In this document: piece by piece, positions 9,464 to 17,403 of the stretch | Position numbering within the stretch: the first letter of the stretch is position 1 | How the letters are laid out: every line of letters begins with the position of its first letter | The notes under the pieces: generated by a model | Told to the model about the DNA's origin: nothing | Seen by the model: the letters and a program-made list of their open reading frames with translations, nothing else | Database searches by the model: none | NCBI RefSeq assembly: GCF_000170755.1 | Contig: NZ_ABCK01000013.1 | Coordinates: forward strand, 62,001-126,000 | Length of the DNA stretch: 64,000 nt | Source of the DNA: Lentisphaera araneosa HTCC2155 | Lineage (GTDB): Bacteria; Verrucomicrobiota; Lentisphaeria; Lentisphaerales; Lentisphaeraceae | Reading direction: 5' to 3' | Program-made: the position numbers and the translations under genes

Positions 9464-11923
9464 TTACTTAGTTTGAAAGGTTTTAGATTGTGTAAAAAGA
9501 TGGATTAGGCTTCGCAAGCGGTATTTATCTTTGTCCCATTTTTCTACTAAATCCTCGATCTCTTCTCTATCAGAAAAACTGATGCTCCGTCCGAGGCCAT
9601 AGGAATAAAGTCCCTCAGCAATGGATTCTGCGAGTCTAGATTTATACTGCATGAGACTCAACTTAAATGAATCAGTATCGTGAAATTGAGTTCCATTAGG
9701 TAAATGCCCTCTGGAACTGAGCTCAGTATGTGAGGACTCAGAAAGCTTTTCTACACTTCTCCAGCGACCGATTGCATCAAAGCTTTCCAGGCCAAAGCCA
9801 ATGGGATCAATCTTAGAATGACAAGATGAACACTGAGCTTTAACCTGATGCATTTCGATCATCTTTCTTATTGGAATGGGATCATCCGATGCTTCCTTTA
9901 ATTCTGGTACATTAGGCGGTGGGGGAGGGGGTGGATTATTTAAAAACTGATCCATAATCATGGAGCCTCTTATTATTGGTGAGGTTCTATCTCCCGTAGA
10001 AGTCATGGTTAAAAAAGCTGCAGTAGTCAATATTCCACCTCGCGTCGAGTTGCTTTTTAGCATAACTTTATGGAAACCATGCTCTTTTTTTGGAGCCATC
10101 TTGTAATGATGGGCTAAGAGTTGATCGATGATCACATAATCAGCATTAATAAGCTGATAAAGAGGCTCGTTATACTGTAGCATATACTTAAAAATCTCAA
10201 TGGGTTCCTGACGAGCGGATAGCTTTAAGCCTCGGTCATATTCATTATATAAAGTGGTATTCACACTCAGATCATCGAGGCGTTTTAAATGGAGCCACTG
10301 AGCAAAAAAACCTTCAGATAAGGAAGCTGCCCTCGGGTCATTGAGCATTCTTTCAACTTGTTGATTAAGAATATCTTTATTGAGAATATTTGAGCTCTCC
10401 GCAAGTTGATATAGTTCTTCATCAGGGGGTGAACTCCAAATTAAATTGGCTAAGCGAATGACTAATTCATGGGCGGATAATTTTTCTCCTCCAAGTCCCT
10501 CATATTCACTGAAATAGAGGAAGTTTGGAGAAGTCAATATCATAGCGAGTGGCTCCTCTATAGCTTTCCACCAATGTAATTTATTTTCTAATTGCTGTTT
10601 ATAATGTTTCAAAACATGTTCTATGAACTCGGGGTTAGGAGTCTTCCTACGAAAGGCTTGGAATGCAAACTCCGTGAAAATATGGCGCATACGTTCATCA
10701 GTTAAGTCATGCGTCTTACGTATTTCTGGGTAGCCCTCCTCATAAATTAACTTCTCAAGAAGTGTCAAACCATCATAAAAGGGCCCTTCAAATTCAAGCT
10801 TATCAAGCCAAATACTCGCAGACTCACCATGCGGATCAAGACGCTTTAAATACTGTGATGGGTTTTTAGTGGAATTCCCCTTCTCACTCAGTATAAAATA
10901 GAGATACTTGTCTGCAAGTGGTTTATAAATGAAACTATATTTTGTTGGATTTTGTAGATCACCATTGACTTTGAAGGAGCGCAGCGGAGTGCGATCATCG
11001 CGGATATCTAGATAACGTCGTGCCTCGGGAGGGGTATTATGAAGTCCGGCATTCATCGTGACTTTGTAAGTTCCCTTGGGGTCATATCGCTTGCCGATGG
11101 ACGCCCTAAAAAGTTTTGTAAATGGTTTTCCATCAAGGGGAAAGTAATGGCGTGATTCACTCTGGGGTAAAGTCCAAAAGTAGTCGTGCTTTTTTTTACG
11201 TTTCAAAAAATCTCTGACAAAATTGGCAGAGCCCGCTTCATCAGTAAATCCAGCTTCTTTCCACTTGCCTTTTTGAATGAGAGTCCATTTTTCTAGATCT
11301 TTGCTAAAGTTGTGCAAAATCTTTTTCCTATGGGATTCACCTTCAAAAATTCGATTCTCAAATTTGCGACGTTTTATCATATTTTGAGCGATTAGCTTTT
11401 TACCCAGGGTAAAATATTTCTCAAAGTGATAAGCAGAAAAATACTGATTGGCTCCCATGGTGTCATAGGGAGCGGAAGGATCATCTGGAGGAAGGTCATT
11501 TCTATCTACGTTTAAGCCAAGTAATTGCTCGATAGCATTGGCGTATTCGCGGCGATTAAGACGTCGCATAGTGATCTTACGGCCCTGATCAGCAAGCTTT
11601 CTACGCGCTCCTCGTAATCCCTCGGTTAAGTTTCTTAAAACTTCGGCGAGTTCTTCTTTGCTAGGCTGTTTCTTCTTTTTAGGAGGCATCTCAGCTACAT
11701 TGAGAACATCTAGGATATCTTGCCACTCTTGTGCCGTTTCATTCGTTTCAATGTTAAAATGTATTTGATCTAGACGTACATCACCTTTTTGTTTTGTTGC
11801 TCCATGACAGGAAATACAATAAGTTTCAAGAAAGGGCTTAAGGTGATCTTTCGATAATAGCGACTTTTCTGCAAGAACTTGAATAGAAGTAATTAGTGTG
11901 AGAATTATAATTATATATTTCAT
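9464..11923 (-). CDS. PSD1-type c-haem protein (DUF1587/1592/1588/1585)
   Basis: 819 aa from the ATG at 11923, which follows the stop of the preceding gene by two bases; longer starts would overlap that gene and break the signal peptide (MKYIIIILTLITSIQVLA). An N-terminal planctomycete cytochrome c box CISCH (C36, C39, H40) is the haem site. The middle and end carry the DUF1587, DUF1592, DUF1588 and DUF1585 modules, including a second CxxCH (CSSCH) before KIDPIGFGLESFDAIGRWR and a poly-Pro stretch (PPPPPPPNVPEL). Role unknown; presumed periplasmic redox or polymer-processing enzyme acting with DUF1552. Tight spacing on both sides indicates one operon. Confidence 0.93.
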   Translation of the reverse strand: MKYIIIILTLITSIQVLAEKSLLSKDHLKPFLETYCISCHGATKQKGDVRLDQIHFNIETNETAQEWQDILDVLNVAEMPPKKKKQPSKEELAEVLRNLTEGLRGARRKLADQGRKITMRRLNRREYANAIEQLLGLNVDRNDLPPDDPSAPYDTMGANQYFSAYHFEKYFTLGKKLIAQNMIKRRKFENRIFEGESHRKKILHNFSKDLEKWTLIQKGKWKEAGFTDEAGSANFVRDFLKRKKKHDYFWTLPQSESRHYFPLDGKPFTKLFRASIGKRYDPKGTYKVTMNAGLHNTPPEARRYLDIRDDRTPLRSFKVNGDLQNPTKYSFIYKPLADKYLYFILSEKGNSTKNPSQYLKRLDPHGESASIWLDKLEFEGPFYDGLTLLEKLIYEEGYPEIRKTHDLTDERMRHIFTEFAFQAFRRKTPNPEFIEHVLKHYKQQLENKLHWWKAIEEPLAMILTSPNFLYFSEYEGLGGEKLSAHELVIRLANLIWSSPPDEELYQLAESSNILNKDILNQQVERMLNDPRAASLSEGFFAQWLHLKRLDDLSVNTTLYNEYDRGLKLSARQEPIEIFKYMLQYNEPLYQLINADYVIIDQLLAHHYKMAPKKEHGFHKVMLKSNSTRGGILTTAAFLTMTSTGDRTSPIIRGSMIMDQFLNNPPPPPPPNVPELKEASDDPIPIRKMIEMHQVKAQCSSCHSKIDPIGFGLESFDAIGRWRSVEKLSESSHTELSSRGHLPNGTQFHDTDSFKLSLMQYKSRLAESIAEGLYSYGLGRSISFSDREEIEDLVEKWDKDKYRLRSLIHLFTQSKTFQTK

Positions 11924-11925
11924 TA

Positions 11926-12603
11926 TTAAGGTAGGCCTATATCTCCACCGCTTTCCCATTCGCCTATGGTCGTTTCAGTCCACTCATTTTGCCATTTGTT
12001 CCAGCGGGCATACCTTGTGAACCAGGCCGGACTAAAACTCATACTATGATGCGAGCGCGAAGACACATGAAGGTCTGCCCATAATAAATTACTGGCAGCT
12101 AAATGACGTGCTTCAAGTCTGCTCCTCTTCCAATAAGGAACACCGTTAAAAGCAGTTTCAGCGCCCAATACAGTTTCACTAGCATGATCCATTGCCTGGA
12201 TAGTAACATTTATCGTAGGTTTACTATAATCGTGCTCAAAATAATCGGAGTCATTTGTATGATTAGAAGCGCGTTGAGTTTCAGGGCAACGAAATAAGGA
12301 TTTATTGTTAATATATAGATCTAGATGGACATTATGATCTGTCCATACAGTTGTTTTTAGCTGACTATTATTATAATACGCAGCAGCTTCCCAACCATTA
12401 TTATCGGGTATAGAATTGCCGTTGTTGTCCCCCCAGTACATGCCCCATGCATAACCGATTTGTCTCATTTGTGAGAGGCAAGCAGCCTGAGTCGCTTTTT
12501 TTCTTGCCCGTCGTAAGTTGGGTACTAATAAACTAAAAAGAATACTGATGACGGCCATAACCACCAGCACTTCTATCAAAGTAAAGCCTTTTTTTTCTCT
12601 CAT
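11926..12603 (-). CDS. Prepilin-like protein (type II secretion/DUF1559-like)
   Basis: 225 aa from the ATG at 12603, which has GGAG seven bases upstream; a TTG at 12615 would put that ribosome site inside the gene. A canonical class III leader, KKGFTLIEVLVVMAVISILF, is cut after Gly in this family. The C-terminal half has the NLLWADLHVSSRSHH region, corresponding to the H-x9-DG part of such proteins. Probably assembled in the envelope as a pseudopilin. It lies 113 bases after the kinase stop codon on the same strand and directly ahead of the PSD1/DUF1552 pair, so a sigma-kinase-pilin-PSD1-DUF1552 transcription unit is plausible. Confidence 0.9.
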   Translation of the reverse strand: MREKKGFTLIEVLVVMAVISILFSLLVPNLRRARKKATQAACLSQMRQIGYAWGMYWGDNNGNSIPDNNGWEAAAYYNNSQLKTTVWTDHNVHLDLYINNKSLFRCPETQRASNHTNDSDYFEHDYSKPTINVTIQAMDHASETVLGAETAFNGVPYWKRSRLEARHLAASNLLWADLHVSSRSHHSMSFSPAWFTRYARWNKWQNEWTETTIGEWESGGDIGLP

Positions 12604-12716
12604 GAGTATCTCCAAGTGAATATTTAATGTAAACTCTCATCTTATATTTGATGCTAGTTTACCCTTACTTACAGAATTCAGTCAGAACCCTTAACAAGTA
12701 AGTGATGAAAAAGTCG

Positions 12717-14786
12717 CTATTTATATTCGACTTGTATTTGAGAGGGGATATCCTTGAGGTTCATGTCATCGCGATCTAAAATGATTTTTCTAAGTTGAGC
12801 CATTTTTCTAATGGGTGTTAGATCGGTGATTTTTGTGCGACATATATTTAATTCTTGAATCTCACTTCCAAGTAAAAAGTTTAAATCAGTAAATGAACTA
12901 TCGCTGATATCAAGTTGTTTGATTTCGCCAGGCCGAAAAATAAAAATCCTTTCTTTTGGTTTTTTCCCAGTCAAGAAAAATTCATTCTTTTTGAAGGCTA
13001 ACCTAGAGAATCCTTGGCCGGAAATCTTCAAACTCCCCTTGCTATGATCGTAAATAAACTCTTGTTTATCCCAATGTGGATTGATGACTTTGAGCATATA
13101 CTCTACCAATTTAAAGTGCTCTGTAGGTTTCGATCGAAGTTCTGAGTCATACTTGAGCATTTTTAAGGCATCGCTAATGCGGTACTTACTGACTAATAAC
13201 TCATCCCAATAGTCCATAAGTTGTTTAGGTGTCAAGAGAGCTGATTTCTTCTGAAGGCGTGCATACTTTTGACTCAGTTTTAAAAGAGGAGGATCATTTG
13301 AGCTTATTTCAAAAAACTGGCAGGCCTGAGAGAAATCTTGTCTCAGGCTGAAAATATAAGCTAATTGCATGCTTGCCCATGCATATGCAGGATCACCTTT
13401 TTGAATTTTATTCAGTAAACCTTCAGCTTTCTGCAAGGCTTTGAGTGGTTCACTAAAAACCAATGTGTCACTAAGGAAGTAAATCTGTTTAATATCATTG
13501 GCTTGACCTTGAATCATCGATCTAACTAAATTCTTCTCATTTATCATTCTATTGAGTGCCGATTGAGCTTCGAGTTGACGATGAAGCGCTAAGTTCATAC
13601 TATGATCAGCTCTATTGCGCTCTTCTATCAAGATTGTATTTTTGGATTTTAGTTGATAATTAAAATATATACCGATGCTCACCAAGCAAAGCATAAAAAG
13701 CAAGACTAGAAAACACGTGATACAGTTGCGTTTATAAAATAATTTCAATTGTTTTAGAAAGCTAGCATTCTCCGCTATTGTAGCACGACCGTCCATATAT
13801 TTAGTTAATTCATTTTTGAATTCAGAAACTGATCGATAACGCTTCTCCGGATTCGTTTGCATGGCCTCTAATACAACTGCGTTTAAGCTTTTTGGGACAG
13901 ATATAAGCCCCTGTGAACGAGCGGATGGTGGCTCGAAATCACCACTCATGGTCGCGTTTAAAATATCATTCGTATCACCTTCATAGGCACATTTACCAGT
14001 TAGGATAGTATAAAAAATAGCTCCTAGTGAGTAAATGTCAGTCTGTTTAGTTTTCTCCAGGTTTTTTGAAACTTGTTCGGGGGCCATATATCCCGGGGTG
14101 CCTTTAACTTCGCCCGAAAGAGTTATATTATTAAGTAAGTCAGGATTGAATAAGAGTTGATCAAACTCACTGCAATCATCGTTGTCTATAACTTTGCCTA
14201 AGCCCCAGTCGCAGACCTTTACTTCACCGTACTTGCCGACTTGTATATTCTCAGGTTTTAAGTCTAGATGTAAAACATCTTTTGAATGAGCGTATTCAAT
14301 GGCGTCGCAAACTTTCAGGAAAATTTCGAGGAGAAAATCTAAATTCTTCTTGGAAAAGACTCCTGTATGAGTGTGGATTTGCTGAATGGTTTTCGCCAGG
14401 TTATCTCCCTTTTTTAACTCCATCGTAAAAAAAGGCGTATTGTCTTGGGCAATCCCTATGGAGTGAACACTAATAATATTTGGATGCTGAAGTAAGCCGG
14501 TTAAGCGTGCTTCTCGGATGAAAGAATCGTGGGTTGTTTCAGGTGCATTAGTGTGTAAGCGGGCCATGGCTACGTTGCGCTGAAGCTGTGTATCAAAGAC
14601 TTTGAAAATCCTCTTCATCCCGCCTTCTGCAATTTTTTCTTCATTGCTGTACTGAGAAACGATTTTTTTAAGTGAGTCACAAACGGGACGTACGCTCATC
14701 TTTTCACCTTCGAATCCTAGCTCTATTTCATCGTAAAGATCTTTTAGAGCATAGATTACTTTTACTTGTGGCTCACTGTCCATCAC
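12717..14786 (-). CDS. Membrane Ser/Thr protein kinase paired with ECF sigma factor
   Basis: 689 aa and intact. An acidic N-terminal extension (about 1-48) precedes a kinase domain: loop GGMK (K58), VAMA in place of VAxK (A75), helix-C Glu in REARL (E92), catalytic HLDLKPEN (D175, K177, N180), DWG (D193), MAPEQ. Membrane segment at about 355-377, then coiled coil, TPR-like helices and a leucine-rich-like tail (LDISDSSF, ELNICRTKITDL). The last part is inferred to be extracytoplasmic and to sense a ligand. The start codon lies inside the sigma gene (14-base overlap), implying coupled translation. The neighbourhood resembles ECF sigma-kinase pairs in which the kinase phosphorylates the sigma factor (EcfP/PknT in Vibrio); that function is inferred here. 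Confidence 0.95.
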   Translation of the reverse strand: MMDSEPQVKVIYALKDLYDEIELGFEGEKMSVRPVCDSLKKIVSQYSNEEKIAEGGMKRIFKVFDTQLQRNVAMARLHTNAPETTHDSFIREARLTGLLQHPNIISVHSIGIAQDNTPFFTMELKKGDNLAKTIQQIHTHTGVFSKKNLDFLLEIFLKVCDAIEYAHSKDVLHLDLKPENIQVGKYGEVKVCDWGLGKVIDNDDCSEFDQLLFNPDLLNNITLSGEVKGTPGYMAPEQVSKNLEKTKQTDIYSLGAIFYTILTGKCAYEGDTNDILNATMSGDFEPPSARSQGLISVPKSLNAVVLEAMQTNPEKRYRSVSEFKNELTKYMDGRATIAENASFLKQLKLFYKRNCITCFLVLLFMLCLVSIGIYFNYQLKSKNTILIEERNRADHSMNLALHRQLEAQSALNRMINEKNLVRSMIQGQANDIKQIYFLSDTLVFSEPLKALQKAEGLLNKIQKGDPAYAWASMQLAYIFSLRQDFSQACQFFEISSNDPPLLKLSQKYARLQKKSALLTPKQLMDYWDELLVSKYRISDALKMLKYDSELRSKPTEHFKLVEYMLKVINPHWDKQEFIYDHSKGSLKISGQGFSRLAFKKNEFFLTGKKPKERIFIFRPGEIKQLDISDSSFTDLNFLLGSEIQELNICRTKITDLTPIRKMAQLRKIILDRDDMNLKDIPSQIQVEYK

Positions 14787-15387
14787 TCTCGAGTTCCCGT
14801 ACTAAACGACGCATTTCATCGATGAACTTACTCTTCACTCTCGAGACTAATACATAAACCGACTCTTTTTTTAAATCTAAACGTTCGGCAATTTCGACGG
14901 CAGTTACTCCTTGCTGGCTCAAAAGAAAAGCCTCGATGGCCATACCTGAAAATAATTCTTTGATATTATCAAAGGCGATCGAAGTCACGTAGGCTTGCCA
15001 CTCATCTTCGATTAATTGTTCCAATTCTCCAATTTGATAATTCTTGATCTGAAGTTCCAGCTCTTGAGTATTGCGTATTTCTTCCTTTTGGAGATTTTGG
15101 CGCGTTTGCTTATCGAGATAATTGATTACCGCATTTTTTGTTAAACGGCCTAGCCAACTACGGAATTTTCCGCGCGAACTATCGTAGCTTTTTAAGCCCT
15201 CCCACAACTTCATGAGCACAAGCTGTACCATATCATCAAAATCATTTGCGTTGATATTCATTTTATGTAAGAGGTGATAAATAAAGTTTTTGTATAGACT
15301 AATAAACTCTTCCCAGGCGGCTTCATCTTGTGGGTCTCTAGCTCGTTGAATTAAAGTTTGCCGTGTTAGGTAAGATTTCTTAGTCAT
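14773..15387 (-). CDS. ECF-type RNA polymerase sigma factor (kinase-linked)
   Basis: 204 aa. Region 2 runs from about residue 20 to 95 (AWEEFISLYKNFIYHLL, DDMVQLVLMKLWEGL, KFRSWLGRLTKNAVINYL) and region 4 from about 145 to 195, with a helix-turn-helix (GVTAVEIAERLDLKKESVYVLVSRVKSKF). GGGGAA lies upstream of the start. No anti-sigma gene is adjacent; instead the kinase overlaps its 3' end, so regulation by phosphorylation is likely (inference). The N-terminal phrase YLTRQTL is shared with the sigma genes at 15769 and 17404, showing a paralogous family. Confidence 0.93.
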   Translation of the reverse strand: MTKKSYLTRQTLIQRARDPQDEAAWEEFISLYKNFIYHLLHKMNINANDFDDMVQLVLMKLWEGLKSYDSSRGKFRSWLGRLTKNAVINYLDKQTRQNLQKEEIRNTQELELQIKNYQIGELEQLIEDEWQAYVTSIAFDNIKELFSGMAIEAFLLSQQGVTAVEIAERLDLKKESVYVLVSRVKSKFIDEMRRLVRELESDGQ

Positions 15388-15472
15388 GCCATTTTCCCCG
15401 ATATTAATTTATCTTAGTCTAATTGAAATTCCCTTAATTTGCAAGGAAGTGATGTTTCTAAAGCACACTCCC

Positions 15473-15499
15473 GGATTCAGAATAATGAATCTTTTTTTT
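15473..15499 (+). terminator. Orphan intrinsic-terminator-like hairpin
   Basis: GATTCA-(6 nt)-TGAATC followed by eight T residues, oriented for the plus strand. It sits about 90 bases in front of the minus-strand sigma gene, with no plus-strand gene ahead of it. It may end an antisense or small RNA, or be a relic. Confidence 0.5.
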
Positions 15500-15768
15500 G
15501 ATCTTTAAGCATTTGTGGGCATGATGTTTGTTTACTGCTATTTGCCTAATTTATACGCAGCTTTTTTGAAAGCTTAATAAGGTTGAAAGCATTTTTATTG
15601 AAGCAAGTTCGTGATGTGGACTTGCTTTGGAAGGATAAAGAATGCTCGTTATTTTAATGGATTAGGGGGTATAGATTTTTTTATTTTAAATAAAAAATGC
15701 TTATTGGTTTAATATTTAAAAAGGTTTATAATGGCCAAATAAAGAAGAATTATAAGGAGTTATGTTAT

Positions 15769-15864
15769 ATGGTCCAAGATAAGTACCTCACAAGGCAGAC
15801 TCTTTTAATCCGTGCTCAAAATGATGATGACCAATACGCCTGGGATGAATTTATAACGTCCTAG
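15769..15864 (+). pseudogene. 5' fragment of an ECF sigma gene
   Basis: With AAGGAG about 10 bases upstream, the ATG at 15769 opens a frame of 31 codons (KYLTRQTLLIRAQ, YAWDEFI) matching the N-terminus of the sigma factors at 14773 and 17404. It runs straight into the 50-bp repeat at 15858 and stops there; the rest of the gene is not found downstream. It is therefore the start of a third sigma gene cut off by the insertion or rearrangement that brought in the toxin-antitoxin cassette. Confidence 0.8.
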
Positions 15865-15907
15865 ATCACCTGTGCTCGAAGGACGAGAGTATCAGGTGCA
15901 TCTAATG
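15858..15907. repeat. 50-bp direct repeat, copy 1, bounding a toxin-antitoxin cassette
   Basis: Same length as the copy at 16611-16660 with four differences. The ends can fold together: TAGATCACCT pairs with AGGTG-C-ATCTA, leaving one bulged C, and the centre can form CTCG-aagga-CGAG. It cuts the sigma fragment on its left and ends one base before the VapC stop codon. Confidence 0.85.
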
Positions 15908-15908
15908 C

Positions 15909-16310
15909 TTAGTGAGTCCAGTTTTCTATTTTTAATTCCTCTATTCGGTTGAACTCTTTTACATTGTTTGTCACCAATGTATAATCTAAAGATAGAGCAT
16001 GAGCACCAATTAGTGTGTCTAGAGGACCAATAGGTGTTCCATTCTTTTCTAAATGAGTTCTTACACTTCCATATATTTCAGCAGCTTTATCGTCAAAGTC
16101 GTATATGTCGATTGGACCTAGAAATTGAGTTAATGCAATTTTGTTTTTAAGTGGGTGTGCACTTTTTGAAACACCATTTTCTAATTCGCTTAAACTAATG
16201 GATGAAATACATACATCCGATACATCTAATGATCGTAGTTTTTGAATGACTTCAATAGGCTTTTGTTTGATTATATAAATACAAATGTTTGTATCTAACA
16301 TGTATTTCAT
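15909..16310 (-). CDS. vapC: VapC-type PIN-domain toxin ribonuclease
   Basis: 133 aa PIN domain: MLDTNICIY gives the first acidic residue (D6), SISLSELENG the conserved Glu, GPLDTLIGAHAL the third acidic residue, and LVTNNVKEF the final motif. Members are Mg-dependent RNases that cut tRNA or rRNA when free of the VapB antitoxin. The start codon overlaps the antitoxin stop codon by one base (TAATG), so translation is coupled. The whole operon sits between two 50-bp direct repeats, as a discrete mobile cassette. Confidence 0.93.
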   Translation of the reverse strand: MKYMLDTNICIYIIKQKPIEVIQKLRSLDVSDVCISSISLSELENGVSKSAHPLKNKIALTQFLGPIDIYDFDDKAAEIYGSVRTHLEKNGTPIGPLDTLIGAHALSLDYTLVTNNVKEFNRIEELKIENWTH

Positions 16311-16537
16311 TAAAGAGCTTCTCTCAATTGTTCTTGAGGTTGATTACGATCATTAAGAAAATCCTCAGAAAATTGATCAAGACTATCTGTTAATGATACC
16401 CATGGGTTATCTTTTGGAAGTAAAACTACCATGTTTTCAAATCTTTTGATAAAAACATCCTCACCATTAAAGCGACAATCTTTAGGTAATCTTACTGCTT
16501 GGCTTCTACCATTTTGAAATAGTTTTGCTGTTTGCAT
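16310..16537 (-). CDS. vapB: VapB-type antitoxin (AbrB/SpoVT-like)
   Basis: 75 aa. The N-terminal AKLFQNGRSQAVRLPKD is the swapped-hairpin AbrB DNA-binding motif of VapB antitoxins; the acidic C-terminal part is expected to wrap around and block the VapC active site. GGAG is placed upstream of the ATG at 16537. A perfect 14-bp palindrome lies just upstream at 16555 and is a good candidate for its own operator, consistent with the autoregulation common in this family. Confidence 0.93.
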   Translation of the reverse strand: MQTAKLFQNGRSQAVRLPKDCRFNGEDVFIKRFENMVVLLPKDNPWVSLTDSLDQFSEDFLNDRNQPQEQLREAL

Positions 16538-16554
16538 TTTAATCTCCGTTTAAT

Positions 16555-16568
16555 TTGGTATATACCAA
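16555..16568. promoter_or_regulatory. Palindromic operator candidate of vapBC
   Basis: TTGGTATATACCAA is a perfect palindrome 17 bases upstream of the vapB start codon, where a VapB-VapC repressor complex would be expected to bind. Assigned from position and symmetry only. Confidence 0.65.
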
Positions 16569-16610
16569 GATATATCTCTCTGGGTATTTTTTCAATTATT
16601 ATTCACTAAG

Positions 16611-16660
16611 GTCCTAGATCACCTGTACTCAAGGTACGAGAGTATCAGGTGCATCTAATG
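16611..16660. repeat. 50-bp direct repeat, copy 2, bounding a toxin-antitoxin cassette
   Basis: Second copy of the repeat at 15858. The outer arms are unchanged; the centre differs, but GTAC-tcaag-GTAC can pair, so a hairpin is kept despite sequence change. It joins the upstream side of vapBC to the GH16 tail fragment. Confidence 0.85.
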
Positions 16661-16997
16661 GGAAGCTTTTGTCAAAAAAGGTGATCATGCCACTGCAATT
16701 GCCTATAGTAATAAATGTGTAGAAATGTACCTCAAAAGAGCGAAACAAATTCAGTCTCAACTTTCATCTTTACCGAAAGGCTCCCGTAAAGAAGTCAACA
16801 AATACGCTATCTTGAATGATGTGGGTGTTAGTCTCTTTATCAAAGCAACGACTTTGGAGAAAGTGGGTGATAAAGCCGGAGCTAAAAAAGTCTATGCGAC
16901 TTTATTCAATGATGTGAAGTACGCTCAATGCTGGGATAATAAAGGTTGGTTTTGGCAGCCTGCTAAAGTTGCGGAAAAGAAGTTAGCGGGGCTATAA
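16659..16997 (+). pseudogene. Copied C-terminal domain of the GH16 gene
   Basis: Starting at the edge of the 50-bp repeat, this frame reads the helical tail domain of the GH16 protein at 4458 (KKGDHATAIAYSNKC to GWFWQPAKVAEKK) with only a few residue changes; long DNA stretches are identical (for example the part encoding QIQSQLSSLPKGSRKE). An internal ATG at 16725 gives a 90-codon frame, but no ribosome site or signal peptide is seen. Most likely the 3' remnant of a second GH16 gene whose front was lost in the rearrangement; recent duplication of the tail alone is the alternative. Confidence 0.8.
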
Positions 16998-17019
16998 GTT
17001 ATTTTATCTCCCTGCTTTC

Positions 17020-17286
17020 ATGGTATTTACTTTGCAGAAATATGATCATGCGGACCTGTCTGATTACGATACTGAAACAACTATTGATACGACGATTTAT
17101 GCATTGGAACCCGATGCTCAGCAGTTTGAAGAAAAACCAATAATTGATTTATTTGATGAGAAGCAATTAAAGTGTCTAATGGATTTTCTTGAATTTTGTT
17201 CGAAGCAAAATGAATTAGATAGTAAGTCTGCTTTAGGAAACCTGGAAAAGTTGAAAAGGATTTATATTGAAAGTGAAAAAAGGTAA
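17020..17286 (+). CDS. Small hypothetical protein
   Basis: 88 aa, acidic, no signal peptide or membrane segment, not recognised. The second half (DLFDEKQLKCLMDFLEFCSKQ) looks helical. It follows the GH16 remnant by 22 bases and precedes the sigma gene at 17404. No clear ribosome site precedes the ATG, so it may not be translated from here. Confidence 0.4.
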   Translation: MVFTLQKYDHADLSDYDTETTIDTTIYALEPDAQQFEEKPIIDLFDEKQLKCLMDFLEFCSKQNELDSKSALGNLEKLKRIYIESEKR

Positions 17287-17339
17287 ATGAGTCTTAACTA
17301 AACTCTTATTTAATAAGGTTTTTGATTATACACTGTTTA

Positions 17340-17403
17340 AATCACTGGTTATTCATAGAGTAAAGTTTTATACTCTACAAAGTTAACTAGTGATTGTTTT
17401 TTT
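17340..17403 (+). terminator. Terminator-like nested hairpin directly before a sigma gene
   Basis: AATCACTGGTT (17340-17350) can pair with AACTAGTGATT (17385-17395) with one mismatch. Inside them TAGAGTA (17356-17362) pairs with TACTCTA (17371-17377). The right arm is followed by a run of seven T residues that ends at the ATG at 17404. It could terminate upstream transcripts or act as an attenuator. Confidence 0.6.

Noticed and set aside
15858-16660. Integron attC sites around vapBC
   Set aside because: The repeats fold with a bulge like attC, but the required GTTRRRY/RYYYAAC ends are missing and no integrase is present in the window.
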